Notes: generated by a model not told the origin, from the sequence alone. DNA of 64,000 nucleotides from Aliikangiella coralliicola (GCF_007004725.1 NZ_ML660162.1:124001-188000); one strand, 5' to 3'; shown: positions 17,387 to 27,448, counted from the first letter of the stretch. Made by a program: numbers and translations.

Positions 17387-19408
17387 TTGGCAGTTATCCA
17401 ACTAAACCAACAACAAACCCTCGCCGTTAAGCAAACCACCTCTCCCTTGCTGGTTTTAGCTGGCGCAGGTAGTGGAAAAACGGCAGTTATAACCCAGAAA
17501 ATAGTCCATCTGGTCAACCAGTGTGGCTATCGCGCCAATCAAATTGCGGCAGTTACCTTCACCAATAAAGCCGCCAAAGAAATGAAGGCCCGCGTGACTA
17601 AACTGCTTGGAGAAGGCTCAGCGAAAGGTTTAATCGTGTCCACTTTTCATAATCTCGGGCTGAATATTATTCGCCGAGAATATAAAGCCCTTGGAATTCG
17701 CCAGAACTTCACCATTTTCGATGATCAAGATTCCCTGGCTTTAATGCGCGAACTTTGTAAAAAAGATGTGGATGCTGACAAAAGTGAGTTGATGGAAATT
17801 CTCACCCGCATATCCGCCTGGAAAAATGACTTAATGTTGCCCGATCAAGCTGTCGCTAAAGCCAAAGATAATGATGAACTACTGGCAGCCAAACTTTATG
17901 AAGCATATACCCGCAGCTTAAAAGCCTACAATGCTGTCGACTTTGATGATCTCATCTTAATTCCGACTTTGCTACTCAAACATAATGATGCAGTTCGCAA
18001 TAAATGGCACAACAGAATTCGCTATTTACTCGTTGATGAATACCAGGATACGAACACCAGCCAATACGAATTGGTGAAGTTACTGACCGGCAAGCTCGGC
18101 AGTTTCACAGTTGTTGGTGATGACGATCAATCGATTTATTCCTGGCGCGGCGCGCAACCTAAAAATCTGGAATTGTTACAAAAAGATTTTCCCAACTTAA
18201 AAGTTGTTAAGCTGGAACAGAACTATCGTTCCTGCGGCAGGATATTAAAGTCGGCGAATGTTTTGATCGCCAACAATCCTCATATATTTGACAAGAGTTT
18301 ATGGTCAGACAAACACTACGGCGATCCAATTCGCGTACTGTCAGTAAAAGACGATAACGACGAAGCCGAAAGAGTCGCCAACGAAATAATCGCAAAACGT
18401 ATTAAGCATAATCTTAAGTATCAAGATTTTGCCATTCTCTACCGCGGCAATCACCAATCTCGATTAATTGAACGGGCACTGGTCATTAAACAAATTCCCT
18501 ACAAGGTCAGCGGTAATACATCGTTTTTTGCCCGTGCAGAAGTCAAAGATGTCATGGCTTACTTGAAACTGCTCATTAATCAAGACGATGACAATGCATT
18601 TATTCGAATCGCCAATGTTCCACGCAGAGAAATTGGTGCGAGTACCTTAGAAAAACTCGGAACTTATGCCAATGAACGCGGCATAGGCATGTTCGAAGCG
18701 ATTTTTGAAGTTGGCCTGGAGCAACACTTAGCCGGAAACGGGTTAAGAGCGGTACGAAAATTTGGCGAGATCATTTCGCGCGCATCAGATAATCTGAAAC
18801 GCGGTGACACCATGACTGTACTCAACGAACTCATTGCCTACATTGGTTACCACGGCTACCTGTTCGAAACTTCCAGCTCACCCAAAGCAGCCGAGTTTCG
18901 CTGGGGAAATGTCTCTGAGTTGTTAAGCTGGATTGAGAAAGGACTGGAAGATAACGCAAGCGCAGACGATCCCTTCGCCACCACTGTCACTAAAATCTGT
19001 CTGCGAGAAATGCTCGACCGAAACAATGACGAAGAAAAAGAGCACAACGAAGTTCAATTAATGACCCTCCATGCATCGAAGGGGCTCGAGTTTCCTCACG
19101 TTTTTCTACTGGGCATGGAAGAAGAACTTTTACCCCATAAATCCAGTATTGAAGAAGATAACGTCGAGGAAGAAAGACGGCTGGCGTATGTAGGAATTAC
19201 TCGCGCCCGCGAAACACTTGCGGTCATTGTTGCTAAGCAGCGGCAACGATACGGAGAAATGGTTAACTCTGTACCAAGTCGCTTTTTAGAAGAAATGCCG
19301 CAAGAAGATTTAGACTGGGAAGAAGATCGTCAGCAAATTTCCGATGATGAAAAGCGGGAACGAGGAAAATCCAGTTTGGCTGATTTGCGTAAGATGTTGT
19401 CGAGTTAG
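17387..19408 (+). CDS. rep: ATP-dependent DNA helicase Rep
   Basis: Rep is a 3'-5' superfamily 1A helicase that clears proteins from DNA ahead of the replication fork. The 673-residue product follows E. coli Rep along its whole length: Walker A LAGAGSGKT, TFTNKAAKEM, VDEYQDTN (Walker B), GDDDQSIYSWRGA, KLEQNYRS, YRGNHQSR, LMTLHASKGLEFPHVF and RRLAYVGITRA. The start is TTG at 17387, where homology begins; the ribosome site is weak. The DUF3052 gene follows after 10 bases, so the two are probably co-transcribed. Confidence 0.96.
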   Translation: MAVIQLNQQQTLAVKQTTSPLLVLAGAGSGKTAVITQKIVHLVNQCGYRANQIAAVTFTNKAAKEMKARVTKLLGEGSAKGLIVSTFHNLGLNIIRREYKALGIRQNFTIFDDQDSLALMRELCKKDVDADKSELMEILTRISAWKNDLMLPDQAVAKAKDNDELLAAKLYEAYTRSLKAYNAVDFDDLILIPTLLLKHNDAVRNKWHNRIRYLLVDEYQDTNTSQYELVKLLTGKLGSFTVVGDDDQSIYSWRGAQPKNLELLQKDFPNLKVVKLEQNYRSCGRILKSANVLIANNPHIFDKSLWSDKHYGDPIRVLSVKDDNDEAERVANEIIAKRIKHNLKYQDFAILYRGNHQSRLIERALVIKQIPYKVSGNTSFFARAEVKDVMAYLKLLINQDDDNAFIRIANVPRREIGASTLEKLGTYANERGIGMFEAIFEVGLEQHLAGNGLRAVRKFGEIISRASDNLKRGDTMTVLNELIAYIGYHGYLFETSSSPKAAEFRWGNVSELLSWIEKGLEDNASADDPFATTVTKICLREMLDRNNDEEKEHNEVQLMTLHASKGLEFPHVFLLGMEEELLPHKSSIEEDNVEEERRLAYVGITRARETLAVIVAKQRQRYGEMVNSVPSRFLEEMPQEDLDWEEDRQQISDDEKRERGKSSLADLRKMLSS

Positions 19409-19418
19409 GAAAAAGACT

Positions 19419-19823
19419 ATGCCCGGTTACTCAGGTACACCTTTAACTAAAAAACTTGGAATAAAACCCAATTTCATTCTGTACGTAAAAAACCCGCCGA
19501 CAAATTACAAGGAACTGGTTAGTCCGCTCCCCGAAAACGTGACCATTCGAACACGCCTCGTCAGTAATCTCGATATGATCCACCTGTTTACTAAAAGCCG
19601 CAAAGAGCTTTGTCAGTTGATCGAAAAGCTTTCCAGCAAAATCAAACCGAACGGAATGATATGGATCTCCTGGCCAAAAAAAGCCTCTAAAGTGCCCACA
19701 GATATTACTGAAAATGTTCTTCGAGAAGTAATTCTACCTATGGGCTTAGTTGATATTAAAGTTTGTGCTGTTGACGAAACCTGGTCCGGTCTTAAATTTG
19801 TGATCCGAAAAGAGAATCGTTAA
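19419..19823 (+). CDS. DUF3052 family protein
   Basis: The 134-residue protein begins MPGYSGTPLTKKLGIKP, the characteristic start of the DUF3052 family, and contains IWISWPKKASKVPTDITENVLRE, also typical. The ATG at 19419 has TAGGAAA upstream; an in-frame ATG inside rep is ignored. Family members are small soluble proteins often encoded alone, and no activity is established. It lies 10 bases after rep. Confidence 0.85.
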   Translation: MPGYSGTPLTKKLGIKPNFILYVKNPPTNYKELVSPLPENVTIRTRLVSNLDMIHLFTKSRKELCQLIEKLSSKIKPNGMIWISWPKKASKVPTDITENVLREVILPMGLVDIKVCAVDETWSGLKFVIRKENR

Positions 19824-19839
19824 AAGACGGTATTGTCAC

Positions 19840-21093
19840 TTAAAATAAGATCTCTAATCCAAACGGCACTAAACATAGCAACATTGCGAACGAGCCAGCC
19901 AACTGCCAGTTGCGCTGATAATTTCGCTTCAGTTTTAATCCAAACAGTGGCCTTAATACTTCAATACGCCGTATCAATTCAAAACTCAGCGCGCACCCCG
20001 CAAAAGTGACTATCAGCAGTAAACCAGACTCGATGATCGGACCTAACTTGAACTGAGACAACTCAAAGCCAACTACAATGATGATTGTCTGATGCAATAT
20101 ATAATAAGGATAAACCGCTTCATTAAAATAGGATAAACGCGCGGAATTTCGGTTAAGAAACCGGTAAGCTAATCCCAAAAGCGCTAATACCCAAATAAGT
20201 CGATCGAGACTATGAACGAATTGCCCTGACAGTAACAACCAGGGTTCCGTGTTTTCACCGGTTTTAATCCAGACCAGGTTATAAAAAACCGCCAGAACCA
20301 CATAACAAATAGCAGCAGATACCATCAGCATTTTGCAATTTGCTCTCAATCGCTCCCATAGCTCTGTCTTCCATGCAATTAAGTAACCATAGATCATAAA
20401 CATAAAACCAAGTGGCTCTCTGGTATCTTTCATCAACACAGAAACCAACAAGATAGGAACAACAGCGATAAATACCGCTAATATGCCATTTTGCTTGACT
20501 ATCCAGTCGACCAATTGATTGACCGGCTTCGAATTCAACAAGGGTAACAAAGGGATCAAATAAAGGGTAAAACACCATAGCTCGCGCAAATACCATAAAT
20601 GATTAACATCAATATGCGGCCAGATTCCGGGTTGATAAGCCTTAAACATCGGATGATTAAGATCGAAAAAAGCACGATAAAACTCCCAATAGCTCACACT
20701 TAAATCACCGTTAAAAGTCATTTCATAGTAGAGCTGAGGTGGAACTACAACTAGTACGCCAAACAATAACGGTAACAAAAGGCGCACTGATCGTCGCATC
20801 AGGAAGGTTGAAAACGCAACTTTGCCAAGGACAAAACGAATCGCAATACCTGAAATCAACCAAAGTACTGGCATACGCCACGGGTTGACTAACAACATTA
20901 AATTTTCTAATTCTGCACTCAGATACTGGCTTTTTATATGATATCCCCAGTTAGCGACATACATCATACCAACATGGTAAAAAATTAATAATCCGAATAC
21001 AGCGACCCTTAACCAGTCGAGGTCATATCGTCGACTTGGCATTTCTTTTGTATCAGGTAAAAAAAGTTGTTTTAGCAACGGAACTGCGCTCAT
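19840..21093 (-). CDS. Acyltransferase-3 family membrane protein (OpgC-like)
   Basis: The 417-residue protein has about ten membrane helices and the acyltransferase-3 opening RRYDLDWLRVAVFGLLIFYHVGMMY, where Asp, Arg and the helix-1 His are the family's hallmark. Other family features are PWRMPVLWLISG and RSVRLLLPLLFGV. Such proteins O-acylate periplasmic glucans, lipopolysaccharide or other surface glycans at the inner membrane; OpgC succinylates osmoregulated glucans. The acceptor here is unknown. It is divergent from a membrane LytTR regulator 158 bases away, which suggests regulation by it. Confidence 0.85.
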   Translation of the reverse strand: MSAVPLLKQLFLPDTKEMPSRRYDLDWLRVAVFGLLIFYHVGMMYVANWGYHIKSQYLSAELENLMLLVNPWRMPVLWLISGIAIRFVLGKVAFSTFLMRRSVRLLLPLLFGVLVVVPPQLYYEMTFNGDLSVSYWEFYRAFFDLNHPMFKAYQPGIWPHIDVNHLWYLRELWCFTLYLIPLLPLLNSKPVNQLVDWIVKQNGILAVFIAVVPILLVSVLMKDTREPLGFMFMIYGYLIAWKTELWERLRANCKMLMVSAAICYVVLAVFYNLVWIKTGENTEPWLLLSGQFVHSLDRLIWVLALLGLAYRFLNRNSARLSYFNEAVYPYYILHQTIIIVVGFELSQFKLGPIIESGLLLIVTFAGCALSFELIRRIEVLRPLFGLKLKRNYQRNWQLAGSFAMLLCLVPFGLEILF

Positions 21094-21251
21094 ATCTACT
21101 CGTCATTTTAGTGGTGGTCCTTGGTTAAATATTGTCTTTTACAAAATAAACTCACAATAACTAAGTGACTGATTTATAATAACTTGGGGTAAGCGGCAGT
21201 ATGCTGTGATGAGTAACTAATCGGGTTTAGAGTAGAAAAGGATAAAGTTAA

Positions 21252-22094
21252 TTGAACTGGCAATTATTTAATCGATATGAACACTACTATATCGCCCTCT
21301 TCTGGATCTCTATCACCAGTTTGCAAGCCTGGATTAATGCTGAATCTGTGATAGCAGACTACGCCCGGTTAGAAATACCGATTGAAGCCTGGCAGCCTTA
21401 TTCATGGGAATTTAGCAGTCAATTTGTCAGTGTTTTGTTAATTCCACTTATCATTCTCTTTAACCGAAAATTCTCTTTATCAGGCCCTAATATCACCCGT
21501 GGGATTATCGGCCACGTTATATTTTCAGTTGTATTTTCACTCAGTCATGTAGTGGGTATGGTACTTATTCGAAAATTGACCTACTCGCTAATGGGTAGTC
21601 ACTACGATTTTGGTGACTGGTCTAATGAACTTCTGTACGAATACCGCAAAGATGTTTACAGCTATATCTGGATAATCGCTATTATTTACGCCTACAGGTT
21701 TATTGTGAGTCGGCTACGCGGTGAAGCAACCGTTATCGCAACGGGTGAAGATACCCCGGAACCCGAACACCCTGAACGATTGTTGGTAAAAAAACTGGGC
21801 AAAGAATTTATTATTAAAGTGTCGGATATTAATTGGGTTGAAGCAGCGGGCAATTACATGAATCTTCATGTGGACAACCGGGTTTATCCGCTCAGGGAAA
21901 CGATGGCCGGATTGGAACGAAAGCTCAACCCAAAACACTTCGCCCGAATTCATCGGTCCTTCATGGTCAATATTGACAATATCGAAGAAATTAATCCACT
22001 AGATAGCGGCGATTTTAGAATCAGACTAAAATGCGGCAAAGTGTTAAATTTTTCCAGAAGGTACCGCGAAAAGGTTAAAGATCGATTAGCTTAA
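21252..22094 (+). CDS. Membrane-anchored LytTR-domain transcription regulator
   Basis: The 280-residue protein has four hydrophobic segments in its first 155 residues and a C-terminal LytTR DNA-binding domain (about 180-278), seen in VKKLGKEFIIKVSDINWVEAAGNYMNLHV, the RETM segment, HFARIHRSFMVNID and FSRRYRE. There is no receiver domain, so the membrane part is the likely sensor. The TTG start has AAGGA about 10 bases upstream. It is divergent from the acyltransferase-3 gene, its most likely target. Signal and DNA site are unknown. Confidence 0.87.
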   Translation: MNWQLFNRYEHYYIALFWISITSLQAWINAESVIADYARLEIPIEAWQPYSWEFSSQFVSVLLIPLIILFNRKFSLSGPNITRGIIGHVIFSVVFSLSHVVGMVLIRKLTYSLMGSHYDFGDWSNELLYEYRKDVYSYIWIIAIIYAYRFIVSRLRGEATVIATGEDTPEPEHPERLLVKKLGKEFIIKVSDINWVEAAGNYMNLHVDNRVYPLRETMAGLERKLNPKHFARIHRSFMVNIDNIEEINPLDSGDFRIRLKCGKVLNFSRRYREKVKDRLA

Positions 22095-22124
22095 AAAGTG
22101 ATCTTTTGGCACTATATAGCTGAA

Positions 22125-23000
22125 TCAATATAAAATCTGAGTTAAAGCCTCTCTCAACTGGCTCTCTTCAGATTCATGTACCAAAATATAATCTCTTCGG
22201 TATTCGCCGCCAAACTGCTCAACAGAATCTAGAACATCAATCTTTGACTGACTTGTAGAAACCCCCAATATCTTATAATCAATACTTTTTAGCAGCTCAC
22301 ATATCTGAACTAACCTTTTGTATTTTTCTTGATAGGTAGGATGATCAACTTTTGGAATTTGCCAAATTTCACAAAAAAGATAAGGTCGATATCTTTTAAT
22401 GGTGTCAACTAGTCCACGTAACACCTCTAACTCAGAACCTTCAACATCTATTTTCACGGCGCATAATGACTCCGGCGATAACATTTCAAAAAACTCATCA
22501 GCGGGAAAAGTAAATAGATCAAATGAAAATTTCTTGGTATCGCCAAAACGTGCATAATCATTGAGCGACCCCATTTTGTCAGCGCGACGCTTAACATAAA
22601 AAGATCGCAGTTCTTTTTTATCAGATAAGGCAAAGGGCAATACGCGAACATTGTTAAATTTATTAGCCCTGATCAGTTCATGAGTATAATAATTACAAAT
22701 CGCGTTCGGCTCAAAACCAATATATTCTCTTGACCGATCAAGCGCTCTTAATTTAACCATATACAAGCCGATATTAACGCCAATATCAACCACTGTGCCT
22801 TCTTTCTGTTCTAAGAAAACTTTCAGTGAATCTGACATCCATTGATCTGCAGGCACCAAAAACCCAGCGCCTAAACCGTGGAGAAGCGGTACTTTTAGCT
22901 TCAAGCCAAAATAGTCAGTTTTAGCGCTCTTTAAAGATAAGTCGGACAGCGTTTTATAGATTTCGCGACGAAGCTTGTTAAATTTTTTTGACAGATTCAT
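22125..23000 (-). CDS. FkbM family methyltransferase
   Basis: The 291-residue protein shows the SAM-binding loop VVDIGVNIGLYMVKL, then EYIGFEPNA, and the FkbM motif VKIDVEGSELEVLRG. FkbM proteins O-methylate sugars or small molecules, often in surface polysaccharide loci. It sits beside two glycosyltransferase genes on the other strand, which supports a sugar-modifying role, though they are not in one operon. It converges on the LytTR gene with only 30 bases between. Confidence 0.9.
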   Translation of the reverse strand: MNLSKKFNKLRREIYKTLSDLSLKSAKTDYFGLKLKVPLLHGLGAGFLVPADQWMSDSLKVFLEQKEGTVVDIGVNIGLYMVKLRALDRSREYIGFEPNAICNYYTHELIRANKFNNVRVLPFALSDKKELRSFYVKRRADKMGSLNDYARFGDTKKFSFDLFTFPADEFFEMLSPESLCAVKIDVEGSELEVLRGLVDTIKRYRPYLFCEIWQIPKVDHPTYQEKYKRLVQICELLKSIDYKILGVSTSQSKIDVLDSVEQFGGEYRRDYILVHESEESQLREALTQILY

Positions 23001-23372
23001 TCAAATAGACCCTAAGCGTCATTTTCTATGATTAGTTAAGCTTTCAACTCAAAGCGCTAACAAATTAAAGACCGAATTTTCACTCTATTTTTTCCAAGAT
23101 CTCATTGGCGCACAGCAATATGCGATTTTACCTTTTAAAGTGAAGCTATACTACACCTAAAGTCAGTAAAACACTGGAATCTATTCAAGCTTATCAATGA
23201 CAAGGCATTCATACGAAATCGGCGCTTCACAAAATCTAGTAATCGACCGTTAAATTCAATAGCCAATCAAGTATTGTGCAGAAAATATATCAGAGTATTT
23301 ACCAGGGGTCTGTGGCATTTGGCACTTTTTTAAGATACATTAGCGGTCGTTAAAATACCAAAGAACCCGCTT
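23001..23372. other. Divergent intergenic region
   Basis: About 370 AT-rich bases between the FkbM gene and the glycosyltransferase gene, which point away from each other. Promoters for both should lie here; I can assign no clear boxes or hairpins. Confidence 0.4.
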
Positions 23373-24128
23373 ATGAGCAAAAAATTATCCGTTTGCATTA
23401 TCTGTAAAAATGAACAGAAGAATATAGAACGTTGTTTGCAATCTGTAGCCTGGGCTGACGAGATTATAGTGCTCGATTCCGGTAGCACTGACAACACTTT
23501 GGAAATTGCTAAGAGATATACAGATAAGGTATTCGTGCGGGAAGACTGGGTTGGTTTTGGCAAGCAACGTCAGCGCGCAGAAGCCCTTGCCAGCAATGAG
23601 TGGATATTTGCCATTGATTGTGACGAAGTTGTTTCCGAGGAACTGCGTCAGGAGATTGTCGAATCACTGACCGCTGCCAATGAAAAAACGGTTATCATGA
23701 TCAATCGGTTAACTAGTTTTTGCGGACAGTTTATTTATCATAGCGGATGGTATCCAGATTATGTTCATCGAATTTACAATCGAAAACATTTTGGTTACAA
23801 CGATAAATTAGTGCACGAAGCCGTTAATCATAAAGGCGCCCAGATTACCAAGCTAAAACAAAACCTGCTGCACTATCAATACGACGATATGCACTTGTAC
23901 CTGGCGAAGCGAAACAATTATGCCAACATTAGCGCAACAGAAAAATTCGAGAAAGGTAAGTCAGGCTCACTAACTCGAGCCGTGCTTTCCTCCGTCGTCG
24001 CTTTTATCCGGCACTATTTTTTCAGGCGTGGCTTTCTTGATGGACGGATTGGTTTTGCGATTGCAGTTATTCAGATGCAGTATACATTTAATAAATATAT
24101 GTTTCTGTTGTACAAAAAACCCAAATAA
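23373..24128 (+). CDS. Family 2 glycosyltransferase (WaaE/KdtX-like)
   Basis: The 251-residue protein is a GT-A fold family 2 glycosyltransferase, with LSVCIICKNEQKNIERCLQSV, ADEIIVLDSGSTDNT, and the DXD-like IDCDEVV. Its length and the GWYPDYVHRIYNRK segment match the WaaE/KdtX group, which adds beta-1,4-glucose to the inner core of lipopolysaccharide. The exact linkage here is inferred. A short hydrophobic stretch near the C terminus (about 205-240) could be membrane-associated. A GT4 gene follows 122 bases later. Confidence 0.88.
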   Translation: MSKKLSVCIICKNEQKNIERCLQSVAWADEIIVLDSGSTDNTLEIAKRYTDKVFVREDWVGFGKQRQRAEALASNEWIFAIDCDEVVSEELRQEIVESLTAANEKTVIMINRLTSFCGQFIYHSGWYPDYVHRIYNRKHFGYNDKLVHEAVNHKGAQITKLKQNLLHYQYDDMHLYLAKRNNYANISATEKFEKGKSGSLTRAVLSSVVAFIRHYFFRRGFLDGRIGFAIAVIQMQYTFNKYMFLLYKKPK

Positions 24129-24250
24129 CATCAATTCAAGTGAGAGCAATGCTTTGATAACAATGTGCTTCTAACTTGACTGACTTTTTATATTTACCAA
24201 CACATCGATAGCTCCGATAATTAAACCCAGGTTAATACTTCGAGATTTTT

Positions 24251-25336
24251 ATGAATATATTGGTTTTCACTACATCCAATGGTCCAATCAACAGTATTCG
24301 CCCAGAACTAGAGATTTTTCTCGGTCTTGCCAGGCGCGGTCATAGTGTTACAGTTCTTACGGACGAAAATACCGAGTACGCCAATATTTTTAAAGCAAAT
24401 GGCATCAAGGTCATCAATCAGCAACCTAAAAAGAAAATTTGCTTCGAATCAATTAAGGTACTTCGCAAGGAACTTCGCGAAAAAAACTACGATGTTGTTT
24501 ACGCAACCAACTCAAAGTCAATTCCTAACGCTGCTTTTGCTTGTATCGGCTTTCCAACCAAAATGATTACCTATCGCGGCACCACCGGCGGTTTGTATAA
24601 ACATGACCCAACAGCTTACCTGACGCATTTGCATCCACGAGTTGATGGCATTATTTGCGTCTCGGACGCAGTTCGTGACGATGTTCGTCAACACGTGTGG
24701 CGCAATAAAGAAAATGTCGTCACTATTTACAAAGGCCATCATTTAGATTGGTATGATAAGTCTCCAGCCGACCTGTCAGAATTCGGTATTAGCGATAAAG
24801 ACTTCGTTTTAATCTGTGCTGTTAACGCAAGACCCAGTAAAGGGATCCCGGTGATGATTGAAGCTGCCGATCAGTTAGCTGATCTGGAAAATTTACATCT
24901 GCTTTTGGTCGGTAAAAATATGGATCAATATGCAGACATCGTGGAAAAAAATAAGATGCGGGAACGAATTCATATCACCGGATATCGTTATGATGCGCCC
25001 GAGCTAATTGTTGCCAGCGACCTTCTGGTTCAACCATCTATCAGCGGAGAGGGTCTACCTCGAGCGGTCATGGAAGCAATGGGTTATGGTACGCCCACCA
25101 TCGTCACAACAACCGGCGGCGGAAAAGAAGTTGTAGAGAATGGTGTTAACGGCATTGTTGTTCCGACCAAAGATCCTGATGCTATTGCTGCTAATGTTCG
25201 CGAACTTTACCATTCACCAGAGCGAATCAAAAAAATGTCTGAAAACTGCAGACAGACGATTGCCGGAAAATTTTCTGTGGACAGTACAGTGGAAGAATTT
25301 GTTCGCTATTTTGAAAAAATGACAAACCAATCTTAG
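24251..25336 (+). CDS. Family 4 glycosyltransferase
   Basis: The 361-residue protein is a two-domain GT-B enzyme. The N-terminal half has GLARRGHSVTVLTD, and the C-terminal nucleotide-sugar domain has VNARPSKGIPVMIEA and the EGLPRAVMEAMGYGTPTIVTTTGG motif with its conserved Glu residues. It probably adds a sugar to a lipopolysaccharide core or related glycan together with the preceding family 2 enzyme. Donor and acceptor cannot be read. Confidence 0.9.
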   Translation: MNILVFTTSNGPINSIRPELEIFLGLARRGHSVTVLTDENTEYANIFKANGIKVINQQPKKKICFESIKVLRKELREKNYDVVYATNSKSIPNAAFACIGFPTKMITYRGTTGGLYKHDPTAYLTHLHPRVDGIICVSDAVRDDVRQHVWRNKENVVTIYKGHHLDWYDKSPADLSEFGISDKDFVLICAVNARPSKGIPVMIEAADQLADLENLHLLLVGKNMDQYADIVEKNKMRERIHITGYRYDAPELIVASDLLVQPSISGEGLPRAVMEAMGYGTPTIVTTTGGGKEVVENGVNGIVVPTKDPDAIAANVRELYHSPERIKKMSENCRQTIAGKFSVDSTVEEFVRYFEKMTNQS

Positions 25337-25442
25337 TTTATAAATACAAGATAAAAAAACAGAATCTGACTGAACTAATTCAGGTACCCATTCACTTTTG
25401 ATAACAGAGCGACTAGTTCGAACTCATTGAATTCCTTCTATC

Positions 25443-26213
25443 TCAGTTTCTCGTATCAAGTGATTGCCAATATAACCCTTCAAGCAACATTGGAGGAAAG
25501 TAAACGACTTCCAGAAACATCATTGGCAGAAAACCAATATAGATTGCTGGTGTATCCAGCCTTCTAGTTTCAATTCTATGACAATAAGTACTCTTCGAGG
25601 ACAACCTGCATTTTTTAAGACTCTCATAGTGCACAAGTACGTGGCCAGCTCTTAAAAGTAAATAAGAAGGTAAATAAAGCAACAGAAGTACTTGCCACTT
25701 TTTCTTTTTTGAAAAAGCCTTTAAATAAGTATAAAAGCCATTCAACGTATCAGCGAAAGAAAGAAGTAATGATCGATTAGCATGCTTTTCCGATTCTGCA
25801 GAAATGGCCGCCATCTTTAAGATAAAAATTATACCTGACAGCGCCACTAAGGAAATTAGCACAGCCAAAACTGCCAAAAGCTGAAGCCATAATTCATTGC
25901 TTTTTAAATAACTATTAGAAAAGATTACTGCAGCCAAAATACCGCAAAACAATCCCAAAATATACTTGGCTTTCGCCTTTAATGCCGCTTCACCACGGTC
26001 TAGAAAACTTTTCAAACTGATATATGTAACTAAACCAACAATGCCAAGTAGCGGCCATATCGCAAAAACTAAAATGCTCCACTCGCCACTGAATAGAAAT
26101 CCAAGGGAAAGCACGATGCCAGCTAAACTTAACAATGAAAAAGCTATTGTTGATGGGATCCCGATAAGATAATAGAGAAATACAAAAAATTTATACGACT
26201 TATTTTTTACCAT
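25443..26213 (-). CDS. Polytopic membrane protein of unknown function
   Basis: The 256-residue protein has about six hydrophobic segments (two near the N terminus, one pair in the middle, one at about 175-190, one near the C terminus) and a basic KAFSKKKKW loop. A conserved-looking cysteine loop with CRLSSKSTYCHR lies before the last segment. I do not recognise the family. It is a single gene between the glycosyltransferases and a small divergent gene. Confidence 0.6.
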   Translation of the reverse strand: MVKNKSYKFFVFLYYLIGIPSTIAFSLLSLAGIVLSLGFLFSGEWSILVFAIWPLLGIVGLVTYISLKSFLDRGEAALKAKAKYILGLFCGILAAVIFSNSYLKSNELWLQLLAVLAVLISLVALSGIIFILKMAAISAESEKHANRSLLLSFADTLNGFYTYLKAFSKKKKWQVLLLLYLPSYLLLRAGHVLVHYESLKKCRLSSKSTYCHRIETRRLDTPAIYIGFLPMMFLEVVYFPPMLLEGLYWQSLDTRN

Positions 26214-26447
26214 CGTTTAATACTTTCTCCCCAAAAAATTCAGCTTAGTTATCTGCTCGGCACACCACAAAAATCTCATACCGAGAACAAATTAGTGAGT
26301 TTACCCTAAAATACAAGCCCAATCGACGATAACCCAAACAAGCTTGAGAGATTTCTCACAAATACTGGTGCTATTGTCTTTACAGCGAGTTTATTCACTT
26401 AGTGTACTATAAGCCCGCCTGAAAAATTCAAAATGGATGAATAAACA

Positions 26448-26690
26448 ATGATGACTCAAAAAGCTAATGCTCACAGAATGGAAGATCCTTATCAATACAT
26501 TCAATTTAAACGCTCCAATCGCATTGTTGTTAATGACGAAGGTTTTCACTATCGAACCCGGGAAGGACAGCTAGTAGGCCCTTTTTCAACCAAGTCTGAA
26601 GCCAAATATGACCTCAATACTTTTCTCAAAATCGTGGCTATTGAGAAAGAATTTGAAAATGATGTAGAGCTACTTAAAATCTGGAGTTAG
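26448..26690 (+). CDS. Small soluble protein, DUF6316-like
   Basis: The 80-residue protein carries RSNRIVVNDEGFHYRTREGQLVGPFSTKSEAKYDL, a pattern (read in parts: RSNR, FHYRTREG, VGPF, SEA) that recalls the DUF6316 family of short gammaproteobacterial proteins. No activity is known. ATG codons occur at 26448 and 26451, with a weak ribosome site. It is a single gene. Confidence 0.6.
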   Translation: MMTQKANAHRMEDPYQYIQFKRSNRIVVNDEGFHYRTREGQLVGPFSTKSEAKYDLNTFLKIVAIEKEFENDVELLKIWS

Positions 26691-26761
26691 CTTTCGATTG
26701 AACCAATCCTTGAAGTTTAGGCATTGAAGAAAAAGTTTTACCGAAATACACAGCGACAGCA

Positions 26762-27448
26762 TTATTGGCATGGAATGGCAAAATCAACATGATAATGCTC
26801 ATCGTGCCGGACCCAGGAACGCTTCTTTGAAAACCGAATGTTGGCTTTCAGGTAAGCTGAGTATTTAGTTTTAAATAACTCCGGTTGCAAGCTGGGATCA
26901 AATATTACTCGCCATAAATCATACCCTTTCTGTTTAGCCGTTTTATCCAGTACAACAATATGAGCGGCGAGCGCCTCATAATCAATTTTCAGCCCCTCAT
27001 AAACGCCATTTTTATCAAATTCTATGTTATATCCAAATTTGTTAAATGGATTCGTTGGCAAATGAACAGACTTTCCTTTCTTGTTAATCACCGGTGTCAT
27101 AAAATCCACTGACAATCCGTTACGATGAGTCTTATGAGGCTTAAATTGACCACCTTCCTTAAGGCCTGTTTCAGCATATTTATAGACTTTCTTTGGTTGT
27201 TCACTTTCTAATATTCGGTAGGCTTCCACAACAATATCTTTCACCTTTGAATGAACATATGTTCGGCCTGCCGCTCTGGCAACTCGACTATAAGTGACAA
27301 AGTTATTTCCACTTGAGGGCAACTCAACGCCATCTTTTAAACGACCTTTTGCAGTCGTTCCAAAACAAATGCTTTCTTTTGCGGCAACGCTAATTGGCAT
27401 AAATAACAACAGCGCAATGAATAATGTCTTCAGATGCTTCTCCTTCAA
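26762..27448 (-). CDS. MepA-like (M74/LAS) murein endopeptidase, exported
   Basis: The protein has a signal peptide ending VAA and the LAS-type zinc site of penicillin-insensitive murein endopeptidases: THRNGLSVDF (H108 and D115) and RHDEHYHVDF (H215, H218, H220), numbered from the TTG at 27448. MepA cleaves D-Ala-mDAP crosslinks in the periplasm. The start is unusual. No ATG precedes the signal peptide, and the best Shine-Dalgarno, GAAGGAG, lies inside the TTG-initiated frame, 6 bases before a CTG at 27433. Starting there would give the compact signal MKTLFIALLLFMPISVAA. I keep the longer frame and flag CTG. Confidence 0.82.
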   Translation of the reverse strand: MKEKHLKTLFIALLLFMPISVAAKESICFGTTAKGRLKDGVELPSSGNNFVTYSRVARAAGRTYVHSKVKDIVVEAYRILESEQPKKVYKYAETGLKEGGQFKPHKTHRNGLSVDFMTPVINKKGKSVHLPTNPFNKFGYNIEFDKNGVYEGLKIDYEALAAHIVVLDKTAKQKGYDLWRVIFDPSLQPELFKTKYSAYLKANIRFSKKRSWVRHDEHYHVDFAIPCQ

